A DNA stretch of 64,000 bases from RECM01 sp047921215 (GTDB lineage Bacteria; Bacteroidota; Rhodothermia; Balneolales; Cyclonatronaceae): positions 124,001 to 188,000 of the forward strand of contig JBLRWO010000001.1 of assembly GCA_047921215.1 (NCBI GenBank), in the 5' to 3' direction. Both the position numbers and the translations under genes were made by a program. A model generated the notes under the pieces. The model did no database searches. It saw only the letters and a list, made by a program, of their open reading frames with translations, and was not told where the DNA came from. The first letter of the stretch is position 1, and each line of letters begins with the position of its first letter. This document shows, piece after piece, positions 17,785 to 27,865 of this stretch.

Positions 17785-17820
17785 CCTGTATCTGTATCTG
17801 TGTCTGTGTCTGTGTCTGTG
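17785..17820. repeat. Hexanucleotide tandem repeat (six units) after guaA
   Basis: Six consecutive hexamers read CCTGTA, TCTGTA and then TCTGTG four times, beginning 3 bases past the guaA stop. The pattern fades into related sequence up to about 17840. It is non-coding simple-sequence DNA that could vary in length by slippage. Confidence 0.85.
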
Positions 17821-17908
17821 ACTTTGACCGTGATTGTGAATATGTTGTGGTTTAATGTACGCCGGCCGGCTGCTGAAGCGTTAAAGTGACACGATTACCA
17901 TTCTGAAA

Positions 17909-19690
17909 ATGTGTATGGACATGAATTATATTAAGACATTCGCTGCAGGTATCATCATGGCTTCCGCGGTCTTTTTGGGCGGAACAGCATACAGCCAGGA
18001 CTATAATGAACAGTTCCGTGAAGCGATGGATTTTTATGAGCAGGGAAAATTCATGGAAGCTGCGGAACTGTTTGCAGGAATCAATGCACCCGAAGCCCGT
18101 TTATTTGCCGGTAAAAGTTACTTTGCAGCCTCCAGGTATATTATTGCCACGGAGTACCTCAATGATGCACTTTCAAGCGATGTAAAGCGGATAGCCGACG
18201 AAGCAGCCTTCACCCTGGCACTCAGCTATTTCCAGACCCGGCAGTATGGCCGCTCTCTGGACCTGCTCCACAAAGTTGTGAACGATCCCACTATTGTAGC
18301 CGCACTTCGTAACGACGCCCGTGATTTCTTCAACCGGACCATCGCATGGCTGAGTCCGTCGCAGCGACGGTCGGCTTTTGTACAGAGCCAGATCCCTGAA
18401 GTACACCGGCAGTTGTTGCTCGACGGCATCGAACATCACCCCTCGGAAACCGGCGAAGCACTGCTCGGGGTTTTCGAAAGACATTTCAATCCTGATGAGA
18501 ATCAGCCCGATTTTCAGGAAGCCCGGCGGCGTCTTGAAAACCGAAAAAACCGGGAAGAACTTCGGCCCGATCTGAGCAGTTACCCGCCTGCTCCCGGTGG
18601 CATCACATTCAATGTGGGCGTGTTGTTACCGGCTTATGACCCCGGTTCCGAGCCGTATGAAGTGAGCCAGGGCCTCTATTACGGTATAATGATGTCGGCC
18701 GACGAATTTAACCGCCGGAATCCTGAATTAAAGGTGAAATTACACTATAGTGACGTCAGCAGTCCTGCTTCAGCCTTTTCAAACATGGTCTGGAATCAGA
18801 ATGCAGATTTCATTATTGGGCCTCTGTTTTCGGAATCAGTTTCCATAGTTGCCCCGCTGGCCGAGATGTATAAAATACCGGTTCTGGCCCCGCTGGCCAA
18901 CTCCGATGATCTGAACAGGGATTTTGCGTATCTGTACCAGAGTAATCCCACCTTTGGAGCCCGCGGTAAGAAAATGGCCGAATTTGCTGTAAGTCGGATG
19001 GGGCTGCGTCGGCTGGCCATAATGGTTGAAGAGAATTCACTGGGTATGAATGAGGCTCTGGCTTTTCGTGATGAAGCAGAAAGGCTGGGAGCAACCATTG
19101 TCCACTTTTTCCACGAGGATTTTAGCGCCCGTGCTTTCGATCTCACAGATTTCACCGTCTATTTCTCTGATCCGGATGTTCTGATGGATCTGGATCCGGA
19201 TTTGTATGAAAATATTGACCTGGAACCGGTTGATGCCCTTTATATACCCTTCACAGGTCAGGCTGCGCCAGCGCTGATTAACCTTGTACTCACCGATCTG
19301 CAGGCCAACAGGAGCGATGCCGTCATTCTGGGTTCACAGGAACTTGGAATGAATGAGATCAACCGCGATTTCATGCAGTATTTCAGGATGTATTACACCG
19401 AGACTATGGCCGTATCAGGGGGGAATGAAGACGTAATCAACTATCGGATCGATTATCGTAACCGGTTTGGTGTAGACGCCAACCTGTTTGGTTTTGTCGG
19501 ATACGATACGGCAAATTTCATCTTCAGCGCACTTGAGGAATTTCAAAATCCCGCCCTGCTGAACTACCATATGCGTTTCAGGCCTGCCTGGAATGGCTTG
19601 TCAACCATACTTGACTTTGATGGCACCTATATTAATCAGGGTGTACAGATTCACCGGATTGAGTCTTCCGGAAATGTAAAGGTTTACTGA
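17909..19690 (+). CDS. Exported TPR plus periplasmic-binding-fold protein (LpoA/LppC-like)
   Basis: The 593-residue protein has a signal peptide (FAAGIIMASAVFLGGTAYSQ), a helical repeat region of TPR type (about residues 32-170, e.g. AMDFYEQGKFMEAAELFAGI), and from about residue 230 a periplasmic binding fold starting FNVGVLLPAYDPGSEPYEVS. The combination resembles LpoA/LppC-type proteins and Bacteroidota ABC-type substrate-binding relatives. It lacks a lipobox Cys, so it is probably soluble in the periplasm. Whether it activates a penicillin-binding protein or binds a ligand is not known. Starts at 17909, 17915 and 17921 are all possible. Confidence 0.7.
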   Translation: MCMDMNYIKTFAAGIIMASAVFLGGTAYSQDYNEQFREAMDFYEQGKFMEAAELFAGINAPEARLFAGKSYFAASRYIIATEYLNDALSSDVKRIADEAAFTLALSYFQTRQYGRSLDLLHKVVNDPTIVAALRNDARDFFNRTIAWLSPSQRRSAFVQSQIPEVHRQLLLDGIEHHPSETGEALLGVFERHFNPDENQPDFQEARRRLENRKNREELRPDLSSYPPAPGGITFNVGVLLPAYDPGSEPYEVSQGLYYGIMMSADEFNRRNPELKVKLHYSDVSSPASAFSNMVWNQNADFIIGPLFSESVSIVAPLAEMYKIPVLAPLANSDDLNRDFAYLYQSNPTFGARGKKMAEFAVSRMGLRRLAIMVEENSLGMNEALAFRDEAERLGATIVHFFHEDFSARAFDLTDFTVYFSDPDVLMDLDPDLYENIDLEPVDALYIPFTGQAAPALINLVLTDLQANRSDAVILGSQELGMNEINRDFMQYFRMYYTETMAVSGGNEDVINYRIDYRNRFGVDANLFGFVGYDTANFIFSALEEFQNPALLNYHMRFRPAWNGLSTILDFDGTYINQGVQIHRIESSGNVKVY

Positions 19691-19871
19691 TCAGGGGGTT
19701 ACGGCATCAGCAATTACATCCTGCAATTACCCGGCCTCATTATTATTCCTCTGTCCGGCTGTCAAGATTGAATAAAAAACGTTATTTAGTCAATGAGGAA
19801 TGGCGTGGAATCTTTAGCCCGGAAACTACATACATGTTAATTATGAACGCGATACTGTGGATTATCGCTAA

Positions 19872-20993
19872 TTAATCCATAGCCTGCTGTTCGCTGCCGT
19901 TGTCATCTGCCGTTTCCCTGAGTGCAGCTTCCGCGGCCTCACGTTCCTGCTGCTGTCTGATGGCTGTTTGCTCACGAATATACTGCTGCCATTTACGGCT
20001 TTCCCTTCTGTGATCAGCATAGGTTCGGGTAAAGGTGTGAACCCCTTCAGGAGTGGCAACCATGAAGAAATATTCGTGGTCTTCGGGGAACATTGCAGCC
20101 CGAATGGAGCTCAGTGCCGGATTATTAATCGGGCCCGGCGGCAATCCGAATATTTTGTAAGTGTTGTAGGGGTGATCAACCTGGTAGTCGCGGTTGAACA
20201 GCCTTCTGCGTTCACCAATGGCGTAGCTCACCGTCGGATCGGCCTGAAGCCTCCACCGGTTATTCAGACGGTTCCAATAGAGACCACTGATTGTGGCCTT
20301 TTCGTGGTCATAGCGTGCTTCCCATTCGATAATGGATGCCAGCGTGGTAATCTGATCCACACTCATTTTCAACTCCTCATACCGCTCGGTGTAGGGCTGT
20401 ACAACCGCCCTGTCGAACTCCGAAAGCATTCTCTCAACAAATTGCGCAGCGGTACTGGTCCAGTACATCTCGTAGGTATTGGGCAGCATCCTGCCCAGAA
20501 CATGATGTGGCTGCAGTCCCCATTCCTCAAGCATGGTACTGTCTTGCAGTGCTTCCATGAGTTCCTGCTCTGTAAACCGCATCTGACCTGAAACCCGCTG
20601 TATAAAACGTTCTTCCGACTGCCCTGTGTGTACCGTAACATTACCGGGAGTCTGCAGGCCGTTGCCCAGCACCCTCAAAACATTCTCATAGGATGTTTCA
20701 CCTGTAAGGTCGTAGCGGCCCGGGTGAAAATTTCTCCAGCCATATATTTTTGCCGCCCATCTGAAATGGGGTTCATCAAACTGAATATCCGTATCCCTGA
20801 AATGACGAACCAGCCCGTCGAGGTCTTCCCTCTCATACAAAAACACGACGGCCCCTGCATTTCCGGTAATTCCGGATGGATTATTCAGCCTGGCATCACG
20901 ATAGAAATAGGATAACAGGCAGGCAGCTGCAAAGATGGACAACCCTGTTATTAAATCTCTCAAACTCAATGATGTTATTTCCGATATACGCAT
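19872..20993 (-). CDS. mltG: Endolytic murein transglycosylase MltG
   Basis: The 373-residue inner-membrane protein has one N-terminal membrane helix (about residues 13-30) and a periplasmic YceG-like domain. Catalytic Glu223 lies in TLASIIEWEA, and the signature RLQADPTVSYAIG-like stretch and YNTYKIFGLPPGPINNP follow. It cuts nascent glycan strands and so sets their length. The C-terminal 40 residues are a charged, Gln/Glu/Ala-rich tail not needed for the fold. It is the last gene of a minus-strand group, 84 bases after an unknown membrane protein. Confidence 0.93.
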   Translation of the reverse strand: MRISEITSLSLRDLITGLSIFAAACLLSYFYRDARLNNPSGITGNAGAVVFLYEREDLDGLVRHFRDTDIQFDEPHFRWAAKIYGWRNFHPGRYDLTGETSYENVLRVLGNGLQTPGNVTVHTGQSEERFIQRVSGQMRFTEQELMEALQDSTMLEEWGLQPHHVLGRMLPNTYEMYWTSTAAQFVERMLSEFDRAVVQPYTERYEELKMSVDQITTLASIIEWEARYDHEKATISGLYWNRLNNRWRLQADPTVSYAIGERRRLFNRDYQVDHPYNTYKIFGLPPGPINNPALSSIRAAMFPEDHEYFFMVATPEGVHTFTRTYADHRRESRKWQQYIREQTAIRQQQEREAAEAALRETADDNGSEQQAMD

Positions 20994-21077
20994 CTAATGG
21001 CGGTCCTGATTAGTTTACTGTCGGCTACGATCGTTCTGAAACCGGAAAAAACGTAAAATGTTCACGTTGAATACAAA

Positions 21078-21629
21078 TTACAAACTGGTTGCACGTATTA
21101 CATTCCAGGTGATGGTTCCGTTCCGGGCGACCTGATATTCAAGCAGCATCTCGCCGGTAATATGACCATCTTCATAACGGGCATAGGCCCATCTTCCGTT
21201 TATAAGTTTCAGATCTTCCATACTGTGAAAGCGCATGGTTCCACCCAGCACGCCTTCATGTGGTATCAGTTGTGGGTTGTTAAAAAGGTCTACGAGAATA
21301 TCCTCTTCAGGATTTTCCAGGCCCAGGCTTTGGAACTGCCTGACTTCGTACGACATCAGCGCTCCTCGTTCCGGCTTTTGGGATGTGTCGGACGGTACCT
21401 CATCCTGTTCTGTACCAGGACCGCTTTCGCGTTGCTGCAGCGCATCCTGCATTTCACTAATCACAATTCGCATTGAATCAATCCTGCTCTCCAGCTTGCC
21501 CAGTTCAGCCGGGTACACGCCACTATCGGCCTGCAGTGGTGCCTCCTGCCTGTTCACAACATAGACAAGTGCACCTGCAAGTACCACACAGACGATGATC
21601 CATATAACTCTTTCATTCATGTTCGTCAT
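21078..21629 (-). CDS. Unknown membrane-anchored coiled-coil protein
   Basis: I do not recognise this 183-residue protein. It has one N-terminal membrane helix (VIWIIVCVVLAGALVYVV), a short predicted coiled coil (about residues 43-68, ELGKLESRIDSMRIVISEMQ), an acidic Ser/Glu/Pro linker, and a compact C-terminal domain (MSYEVRQFQSLGLENPEEDI to the end) with regular hydrophobic/charged alternation. It should face the periplasm. Good coding bias over the full length and position 84 bases upstream of mltG suggest it is real and perhaps linked to cell-wall work, but that is inference from neighbourhood only. Confidence 0.6.
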   Translation of the reverse strand: MTNMNERVIWIIVCVVLAGALVYVVNRQEAPLQADSGVYPAELGKLESRIDSMRIVISEMQDALQQRESGPGTEQDEVPSDTSQKPERGALMSYEVRQFQSLGLENPEEDILVDLFNNPQLIPHEGVLGGTMRFHSMEDLKLINGRWAYARYEDGHITGEMLLEYQVARNGTITWNVIRATSL

Positions 21630-21850
21630 TGTTTGTACAGTCTATAAAGTTTATGCAATTCGTCATTGTTCATGAAATATATATCCCATAACGCATAAAA
21701 CCGGCCGGGCATATTCAACTGCTGCTCATCAGGCAGTCATATAGTTAACCGGGAACCGGACAGGATCATTTTCCCTCCTGAAAGTATGAATTCTTACCGA
21801 TAAATGCGGATACAACAAACCGTATTTGTCTGCAGAAGGTGAGATGAATG

Positions 21851-24800
21851 CTACATATTTCTGCGGTACTGGCCGCCGACCTCGTACAGCGCATTTGAAA
21901 TCTGGCCCAGTGAACAGTACTTCACAGATTCCATAAGTTCGTCAAAGATATTACCTCCCGACCTGGCCGTATTTTTAAGCCGTTCCAGTGCATTTTCAGA
22001 CTCCATCCGGTTCCTGTGCCGGAATGCCTGCAGTGACCTGAGCTGATCCTCCTTTTCATCGGTGGTTGACCGAATAAGTGCTACTTCTTTCGGTTCAGTT
22101 TCTGTGCCGTTTTTACGCCCAAGGAACGTATTCACTCCGACAATGGGCATTTCCCCGCTGTGCTTGAGCGACTCATAATAAAGACTCTCTTCCTGAATCT
22201 TGCCGCGCTGGTACATGGTCTCCATCGCACCAAGTACACCCCCGCGGTCGGTGATCCGGTCGAATTCGCTGAGGATGGCTTCCTCAACCAGCTGTGTAAG
22301 TTCTTCTGTAATAAAGGAACCCTGAGTGGGATTTTCATTTTTAGCAATGCCCAGTTCCTTGCTGATAATCAGCTGTATGGCCAGTGCCCGCCTCACCGAT
22401 TCCTCAGTGGGCGTAGTGATAGCCTCATCATAGGCATTCGTATGAAGGGAATTACAGTTGTCGTACACCGCCAGCAGTGCCTGGAGGGTCGTGCGGATAT
22501 CGTTGAACTGTATCTCCATTGCGTGAAGCGACCGGCCACTGGTCTGTATGTGATATTTCAGTTTCTGCGATCTTTCGTTGGCTCCATACCGGTTTTTCAT
22601 CGATATGGCCCATATTCGGCGTGCCACACGCCCGATCACAGCGTATTCAGGGTCAAGACCATTACTGAAGAAGAACGAAAGGTTGTGGGCAAAATCATCA
22701 ATCTTCAGCCCCCTCGACAAATAGTACTCTACATAGGTATACCCGTTTGCAAGCGTGAATGCAGCCTGGGTGATCGGATTCGCCCCCGCTTCAGCAATGT
22801 GATATCCTGATATAGATACGGAATAGTAATTCCGAACCCGGTTACGGGTAAAGCTTTCCTGGATGTCGCCCATCATTCTCAGGGCAAATTCAGTACTGAA
22901 AATACATGTGTTCTGAGCCTGGTCTTCTTTCAGGATATCGGCCTGAACGGTTCCCCGAACTACCTGAAGTGCTTCCGACCGGATCCTGCCATACGTCTCT
23001 TCGTCAAGCAACTGATCGCCCGGAATACCCAGTGTGGCCAGACCGAAACCGTCACTACCCGACGGCAGGCCGCCCTGGTATTCTGGCCGGTTGGCTTCAC
23101 GGCTCTCAAACCATTTACGCATCATTTTCTCAGCATCTTCCATCTTACCCTGCTCACGAAGGTACCGCTCAGCCTCCTGGTCAATGGCCGTGTTCATGAA
23201 CATGGCCAGGATCATTGGCGCCGGACCATTAATCGTCATAGATACGGACGTATTCGGCCGGGTAAGTTCGAAGCCTGAGTACAGTTTTTTCATGTCATCC
23301 AGAGTACAGATGCTAACTCCCGAGTTTCCGACTTTGCCATAGATGTCGGGCCGGCGGTCGGGATCTTCACCGTAAAGTGTAACCGAATCAAATGCCGTAG
23401 AAAGCCGGTGCGCAGGCATGCCCTCACTCAGATAGTGAAAACGCTTGTTGGTCCGTTCGGGTGTTCCCTCTCCCGCAAACATCCGGGCGGGATCTTCGCC
23501 TTCCCTTTTCAGTGGAAAAACTCCGGCCGTATATGGAAAGTAGCCTGGAAGGTTTTCAAGCAGTGCAAAACGAAGTCGATCACCATATCCCTCGAATTTA
23601 GGTAAGCTTACTCGTGGTATCTTCAAGCCACTCAATGATTTTGTATACATTTTACTGCGAATGACCTTATCGCGGATTTTGGATTCCAGAATGTCAGTTC
23701 TGTACCTTTCCGTCACCTTTTCCCAGTTGTCAAGAATATTGATGCTTACCGGGTCGAGACGTGCCCTAAGGTGGTCATGCATCTGTCTGAGGCGCTGCTC
23801 AAGCACCATCCGGTCTTCAGGGTTCCATTTCGAAATCTGATCCAGTGTACCTTCCACATCACCCAGTCTGCGTGCGGTTTCAGCCTGCTGCTCAACCCAG
23901 GTGTGGTAGTTACGCACCTCATCGGAAATATCGGAGAGATATCTCACCCGTTTTCCCGGAATGATTGCCTGCTTGTGCAGATCATCCGCCGGACTGCTTT
24001 CCGTGTAAATCGAACGGGTCCAGCCCAAATGGTAGTAATCATTGATCCGGTCGATCAGGGCGCCAAACAACCGGTTCACACCCTCATCATTAAACTGTGC
24101 TGCAATCGTGGGATACACCGGTACATCTTCATCACTGGCGTGCCAAAGCCCCCGGTTGCGCTTGTACTGTTTTCTGATGTCACGCAGTGCATCAAGCGAT
24201 CCTTTCTTTTCAAACTTGTTCAACACCACCAGGTCGGCAAGATCAAGCATGTTAATCTTCTCCAGCTGGGTTGCTGCACCGTATTCACTGGTCATCACAT
24301 ATACGGATATATCCGCGATATCCACGATTTCGGTATCGCTTTGACCGATGCCACTGGTTTCAACGATAATCAGATCATAACCAGCCGCCTTGCAAACGGC
24401 AATGGCTCCGAAAACTGCCTCGCTGGTTGCCCTGTTCGAGGCCCTTGTGGCAAGGCTTCTCATATATACCCGCTCACTGTTGATGCTGTTCATACGGATG
24501 CGATCCCCCAGAAGGGCACCGCCCGAACTGCGCTTCGACGGATCGACCGATATGACTGCGATATGACTTTCGGTGTATTCAGTCAGGAACCTCCTTACCA
24601 GCTCGTCGGTCAGTGAACTTTTACCGGCACCTCCGGTACCCGTAATACCGATCAGGGGTATCTTCTTTCCGGGACCGGATGTTGAAATTTTATTGTTACC
24701 ATTATCTAATAAGTTGCCGTTCTTCAGGTTAACAAATCTATTCGATTTATTTTCGAGATCGGTTATGCACCGGCCAATAACCTGTTTGTCTTTCTTCAGA

Positions 24801-25318
24801 ATGTGCATGGGGTCAACACTGCCTGTACCGGCCGGATCAAAATCACAGGCTTCGAGCATCAAGTTGATCATGCCCTGTAAACCAAACCGGCGTCCGTCTT
24901 CTGGTGAAAAAATGCGGGTTACCCCGTACGAGTGAAGCTCCTCAATTTCCCGCTCCACGATCACTCCGCCCCCGCCGCCGAAAACCTTAATTTGACCACT
25001 GTTCCGTTCCCTGAGGAGGTCGACCATATATCTGAAATACTCCATGTGCCCGCCCTGGTAGGAACTGATTGCTATTCCCTGTACATCCTCCTGTATGGCG
25101 CAGTTCACTATCTCATCTACCGACCGGTTGTGACCCAGGTGAATTACCTCTGCCCCGCTCGACTGGAGGATTCGCCTCATGATGTTGATACTTGCATCGT
25201 GACCGTCGAACAGGCTGGCAGCCGTTACAAAACGGATGATATGTTTCGGCTTATAGGGCTTATCGGGCTGCACTAAACCTGCTGCCTTTTTCTCTTTTAC
25301 TTTTGAAGCTGATGCCAT
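21851..25318 (-). CDS. icmF: Fused B12-dependent acyl-CoA mutase with G-protein chaperone (IcmF type)
   Basis: This 1155-residue fusion has a cobalamin-binding domain first (DGHD with axial His40, then SSYQGGH), a MeaB-like GTPase in the middle (Walker A TGTGGAGKSS with Lys233), and a mutase barrel in the C-terminal half. The mutase active site reads PYTAGVFPLKR with Phe601 where methylmalonyl-CoA mutase has Tyr, which favours isobutyryl-CoA/n-butyryl-CoA (or isovaleryl/pivalyl-CoA) isomerisation over methylmalonyl-CoA. The fused GTPase loads and repairs the cofactor. No cobalamin riboswitch is obvious in the 114 bases upstream. Branched-chain or fatty-acid carbon entry is the likely role. 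Confidence 0.9.
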   Translation of the reverse strand: MASASKVKEKKAAGLVQPDKPYKPKHIIRFVTAASLFDGHDASINIMRRILQSSGAEVIHLGHNRSVDEIVNCAIQEDVQGIAISSYQGGHMEYFRYMVDLLRERNSGQIKVFGGGGGVIVEREIEELHSYGVTRIFSPEDGRRFGLQGMINLMLEACDFDPAGTGSVDPMHILKKDKQVIGRCITDLENKSNRFVNLKNGNLLDNGNNKISTSGPGKKIPLIGITGTGGAGKSSLTDELVRRFLTEYTESHIAVISVDPSKRSSGGALLGDRIRMNSINSERVYMRSLATRASNRATSEAVFGAIAVCKAAGYDLIIVETSGIGQSDTEIVDIADISVYVMTSEYGAATQLEKINMLDLADLVVLNKFEKKGSLDALRDIRKQYKRNRGLWHASDEDVPVYPTIAAQFNDEGVNRLFGALIDRINDYYHLGWTRSIYTESSPADDLHKQAIIPGKRVRYLSDISDEVRNYHTWVEQQAETARRLGDVEGTLDQISKWNPEDRMVLEQRLRQMHDHLRARLDPVSINILDNWEKVTERYRTDILESKIRDKVIRSKMYTKSLSGLKIPRVSLPKFEGYGDRLRFALLENLPGYFPYTAGVFPLKREGEDPARMFAGEGTPERTNKRFHYLSEGMPAHRLSTAFDSVTLYGEDPDRRPDIYGKVGNSGVSICTLDDMKKLYSGFELTRPNTSVSMTINGPAPMILAMFMNTAIDQEAERYLREQGKMEDAEKMMRKWFESREANRPEYQGGLPSGSDGFGLATLGIPGDQLLDEETYGRIRSEALQVVRGTVQADILKEDQAQNTCIFSTEFALRMMGDIQESFTRNRVRNYYSVSISGYHIAEAGANPITQAAFTLANGYTYVEYYLSRGLKIDDFAHNLSFFFSNGLDPEYAVIGRVARRIWAISMKNRYGANERSQKLKYHIQTSGRSLHAMEIQFNDIRTTLQALLAVYDNCNSLHTNAYDEAITTPTEESVRRALAIQLIISKELGIAKNENPTQGSFITEELTQLVEEAILSEFDRITDRGGVLGAMETMYQRGKIQEESLYYESLKHSGEMPIVGVNTFLGRKNGTETEPKEVALIRSTTDEKEDQLRSLQAFRHRNRMESENALERLKNTARSGGNIFDELMESVKYCSLGQISNALYEVGGQYRRNM

Positions 25319-25432
25319 AAAAAACTGATTGCTGGAAATTATAATAGCGGTTTTCTAAGATACACAATGGCCGGGTATGAAATAAATGATCCCTGCAGGC
25401 GACTGATTTCTGCTGTTGTAAACCGATTTAGC

Positions 25433-27043
25433 TTACGGTTTAGCCCTGATTTCAAGGCTCGTGGTCATCCGGTTACGTATTTTTACCTGCGGATCCACAT
25501 ATCCGGCACGCGGTTTCCTGTAGGGAAAAACCGAGCCGTGATCCCATATCCCGGACTCTTCAGGATCGCTGAATGCCTGCAGGATATAATCACCCTCCGG
25601 GATGTCGTTGATTTCAACCCGGCCCTGCATATATCCGCTTCTGATCTGGCTGCCCTCCCGGTTCAAAAGCCGGAAGTGCCAGATTCCGGTAGTATCGGCC
25701 GGTATGAATAATTCAAGATCTCCAAGCGTTGATTCGTGCCAGACATTGAGTTCGAAATTTGTTCTTGACTGCCGTTGCGGACTCCACAACCTGAACTGGT
25801 AGCGGCTCCCCTCCCTCCATTGCCCATCGGGATAAAGGTATAACAGATTGCCGCTGATCAGTGTGCTGTCCCAGCCGGTATGTGTAATTTCATCTTCGAT
25901 CACGATGAGCGAATCAATTACTGCCGGATCGGCAATCACGGCGGCATATCGAATCTTCACCGGCTGGTCCGGATAAATGCCCCCTTCCGCTTCATTGCGA
26001 ATGATTCGCTGAGCTGTGGTATCGGCAGCGGCGGAACCCGTGAAGGTAATATCACTCTCATCGGCAGCATTCCCTGCCCTGTCGGTTATTCCGCTCAGTG
26101 AAACCCGGTAGGTTGATTCAGGATCCAGGCTGCCCACCATCTGCGCATACAACACATTTTGCTGCCCTTTTTCAGTGTACAGAGGTATGGCCTGGTGAAC
26201 ATCCCTTCCCAGTGAATCCAGAACCGTAATGCCGGCATCTTCCGAATACACGATATCCTCACTGAAGCGAAACCGCAGCCTGAGCGACGACAACAGGCCA
26301 ATTCCCTGTAAACCGGGATTGATCGTATCCGGTATTGCAATGTAAGCTGTATCCAGCCTGGCTACGTATGTGTCGCTTACCTCAACTGATTCGACCGGAA
26401 AGGGCCTTGCCACCTCCGAAATCTGATCCCAGCGCTTATTGCGGTTCCGGTCATCGACCCAAAAGGCATTATAGGTACCTTCCCGCAGATAGTTAAAGCG
26501 GATGTAACCCCCGGTATCGGGCTGTACCGCATAATCGGCCCTTACTGAATAATCGGCAGGATGCCGGTACAGAAGAACAATTCCCTCGGTCCATGCCCGT
26601 CCGTCATTTCTGTTGAGCACCCTCCCGTTGATTTCACCCTTGTCAATAGCCGGACCGGTTGACAAGGCCAGGGTATAAGGCTGTTTCATCCGGTTGTTGT
26701 TCGCATCACCCAGATCGGTACTCAGCCGGAAAATGACCGTTGTGGAATCGGGCAGTGCCTCGTCAAAACGCACAATCGCCGAGCGCCCGCGCCACTTCAC
26801 ACGGTAGGTAATGCCGATGTCAGGCTCAATACTGAATGCCCGCTGGAATGTGTTTCTGGATATGTATTTATCGAAATTGAAGCGTACCTGATCATCACTG
26901 AAATTAATGGTTCCGTCGGCGGGTTCTGAAGACAGGATGACCGGACCGCTTCGGTCGGGCTCACCGCCAGTGGGCTGAGTCGGGGTGGCACAGGAAGCCA
27001 GGATCACCGCAGAAAGAACGATAAACGGAAGGTTACGTATCAC
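25433..27043 (-). CDS. Ig-like (Big_5/SbsA-type) lipoprotein
   Basis: The 536-residue protein has a lipoprotein signal ending ILASC with Cys18, then an Ig-like domain of the Big_5 type (GPVILSSEPADGTINFSDDQ, then FSIEPDIGITYRVKW). A second such domain lies near residue 235 (SEDIVYSEDAGITVLDSLG), and a C-terminal domain resembling carboxypeptidase-regulatory folds follows. It is probably a surface or outer-membrane lipoprotein of unknown role, common in Bacteroidota and Balneolota. Translation starts at GTG 27043, overlapping the stop of the upstream gene as GTGA, so the two are coupled. Confidence 0.75.
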   Translation of the reverse strand: MIRNLPFIVLSAVILASCATPTQPTGGEPDRSGPVILSSEPADGTINFSDDQVRFNFDKYISRNTFQRAFSIEPDIGITYRVKWRGRSAIVRFDEALPDSTTVIFRLSTDLGDANNNRMKQPYTLALSTGPAIDKGEINGRVLNRNDGRAWTEGIVLLYRHPADYSVRADYAVQPDTGGYIRFNYLREGTYNAFWVDDRNRNKRWDQISEVARPFPVESVEVSDTYVARLDTAYIAIPDTINPGLQGIGLLSSLRLRFRFSEDIVYSEDAGITVLDSLGRDVHQAIPLYTEKGQQNVLYAQMVGSLDPESTYRVSLSGITDRAGNAADESDITFTGSAAADTTAQRIIRNEAEGGIYPDQPVKIRYAAVIADPAVIDSLIVIEDEITHTGWDSTLISGNLLYLYPDGQWREGSRYQFRLWSPQRQSRTNFELNVWHESTLGDLELFIPADTTGIWHFRLLNREGSQIRSGYMQGRVEINDIPEGDYILQAFSDPEESGIWDHGSVFPYRKPRAGYVDPQVKIRNRMTTSLEIRAKP

Positions 27044-27621
27044 TGGCTTCTTACATTATAGAGAAGGAATATGGTTACGCCGGTTGCGGCAATCACCACG
27101 GCAGGTTCTGCAATCCTGCGCCACAGGCCCGGGCGTTTTTCCATTTCAATCACCCTGAATCGCTCTGCCTGCCAGTTACCTGCCAGTTCCTCTGATTTTT
27201 CAGCATCCACCTCGTCCTGGTAGGTGAACGGAACTACTTCGCTATCCAGTACTGTCAGTTCGTCCGAAAGGTGATAAATGGTCAGGCTGCCGGTCAGTTC
27301 TCGCTTGGCCGTAAGCCGGTCAATTCTCGTTAAACGGTTGGTTGTGGTCCATTCAAGTCTTATTCGTTCCCCTACACCCTCATCAAGACTGATTTCGCGG
27401 CCACTGTAGATGAGTCCGGATACGAGCCTGGCTTTAAGCGGTGAGGGCAGGTCGGCCTGCAGTATCAACCGGCCGCCGGTTGCCTCCCACACATCCGATT
27501 CAAGAAGTTTTTGGGCACCTATATCGGCCAGAATCTGACCATTGGTTAGAGTCTGGGCCGGAGCCGGTTCCTGTAAACAAACAATAAGCAGCATAAGCGC
27601 AATGGCCTGGCTGGTACGCAT
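27040..27621 (-). CDS. Exported protein of unknown function, coupled to Ig-like lipoprotein
   Basis: From ATG 27621 the product has 193 residues: a signal peptide (RTSQAIALMLLIVCLQEPAPAQ), a mostly beta mature region, and a C-terminal membrane helix (PAVVIAATGVTIFLLYNV). An in-frame start at 27696 would put 25 non-signal residues in front, so the inner ATG is preferred. I recognise no family. The stop overlaps the GTG start of the Ig-like lipoprotein gene, which suggests that the two proteins are made together and may act together in the envelope. Confidence 0.65.
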   Translation of the reverse strand: MRTSQAIALMLLIVCLQEPAPAQTLTNGQILADIGAQKLLESDVWEATGGRLILQADLPSPLKARLVSGLIYSGREISLDEGVGERIRLEWTTTNRLTRIDRLTAKRELTGSLTIYHLSDELTVLDSEVVPFTYQDEVDAEKSEELAGNWQAERFRVIEMEKRPGLWRRIAEPAVVIAATGVTIFLLYNVRSQ

Positions 27622-27865
27622 GTATTCGCTCTTCAGTCGTGTTATAAATTTTTCGGTTTTAGGGTAACAGGCTCCGATGATGATCGGTCGCTGCAATATA
27701 ATTTATTTTGTGCGCAGCCCCATACCAGTAGCCAATATTTCTGACCGGTGTTTTGCATAGACCTTCGGTCATCGTTATTATGAGTAAATATCCTGTTTCA
27801 GTGTCAGGAGAGTAATCAGCCTGATTGCAGGATGCTGTAATATAACGCTACCAAAACGTTTTAAA

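Noticed and set aside
23771..24616. Open frame of 281 codons opposite icmF
   Set aside because: Antisense shadow of the mutase gene; no domain seen.
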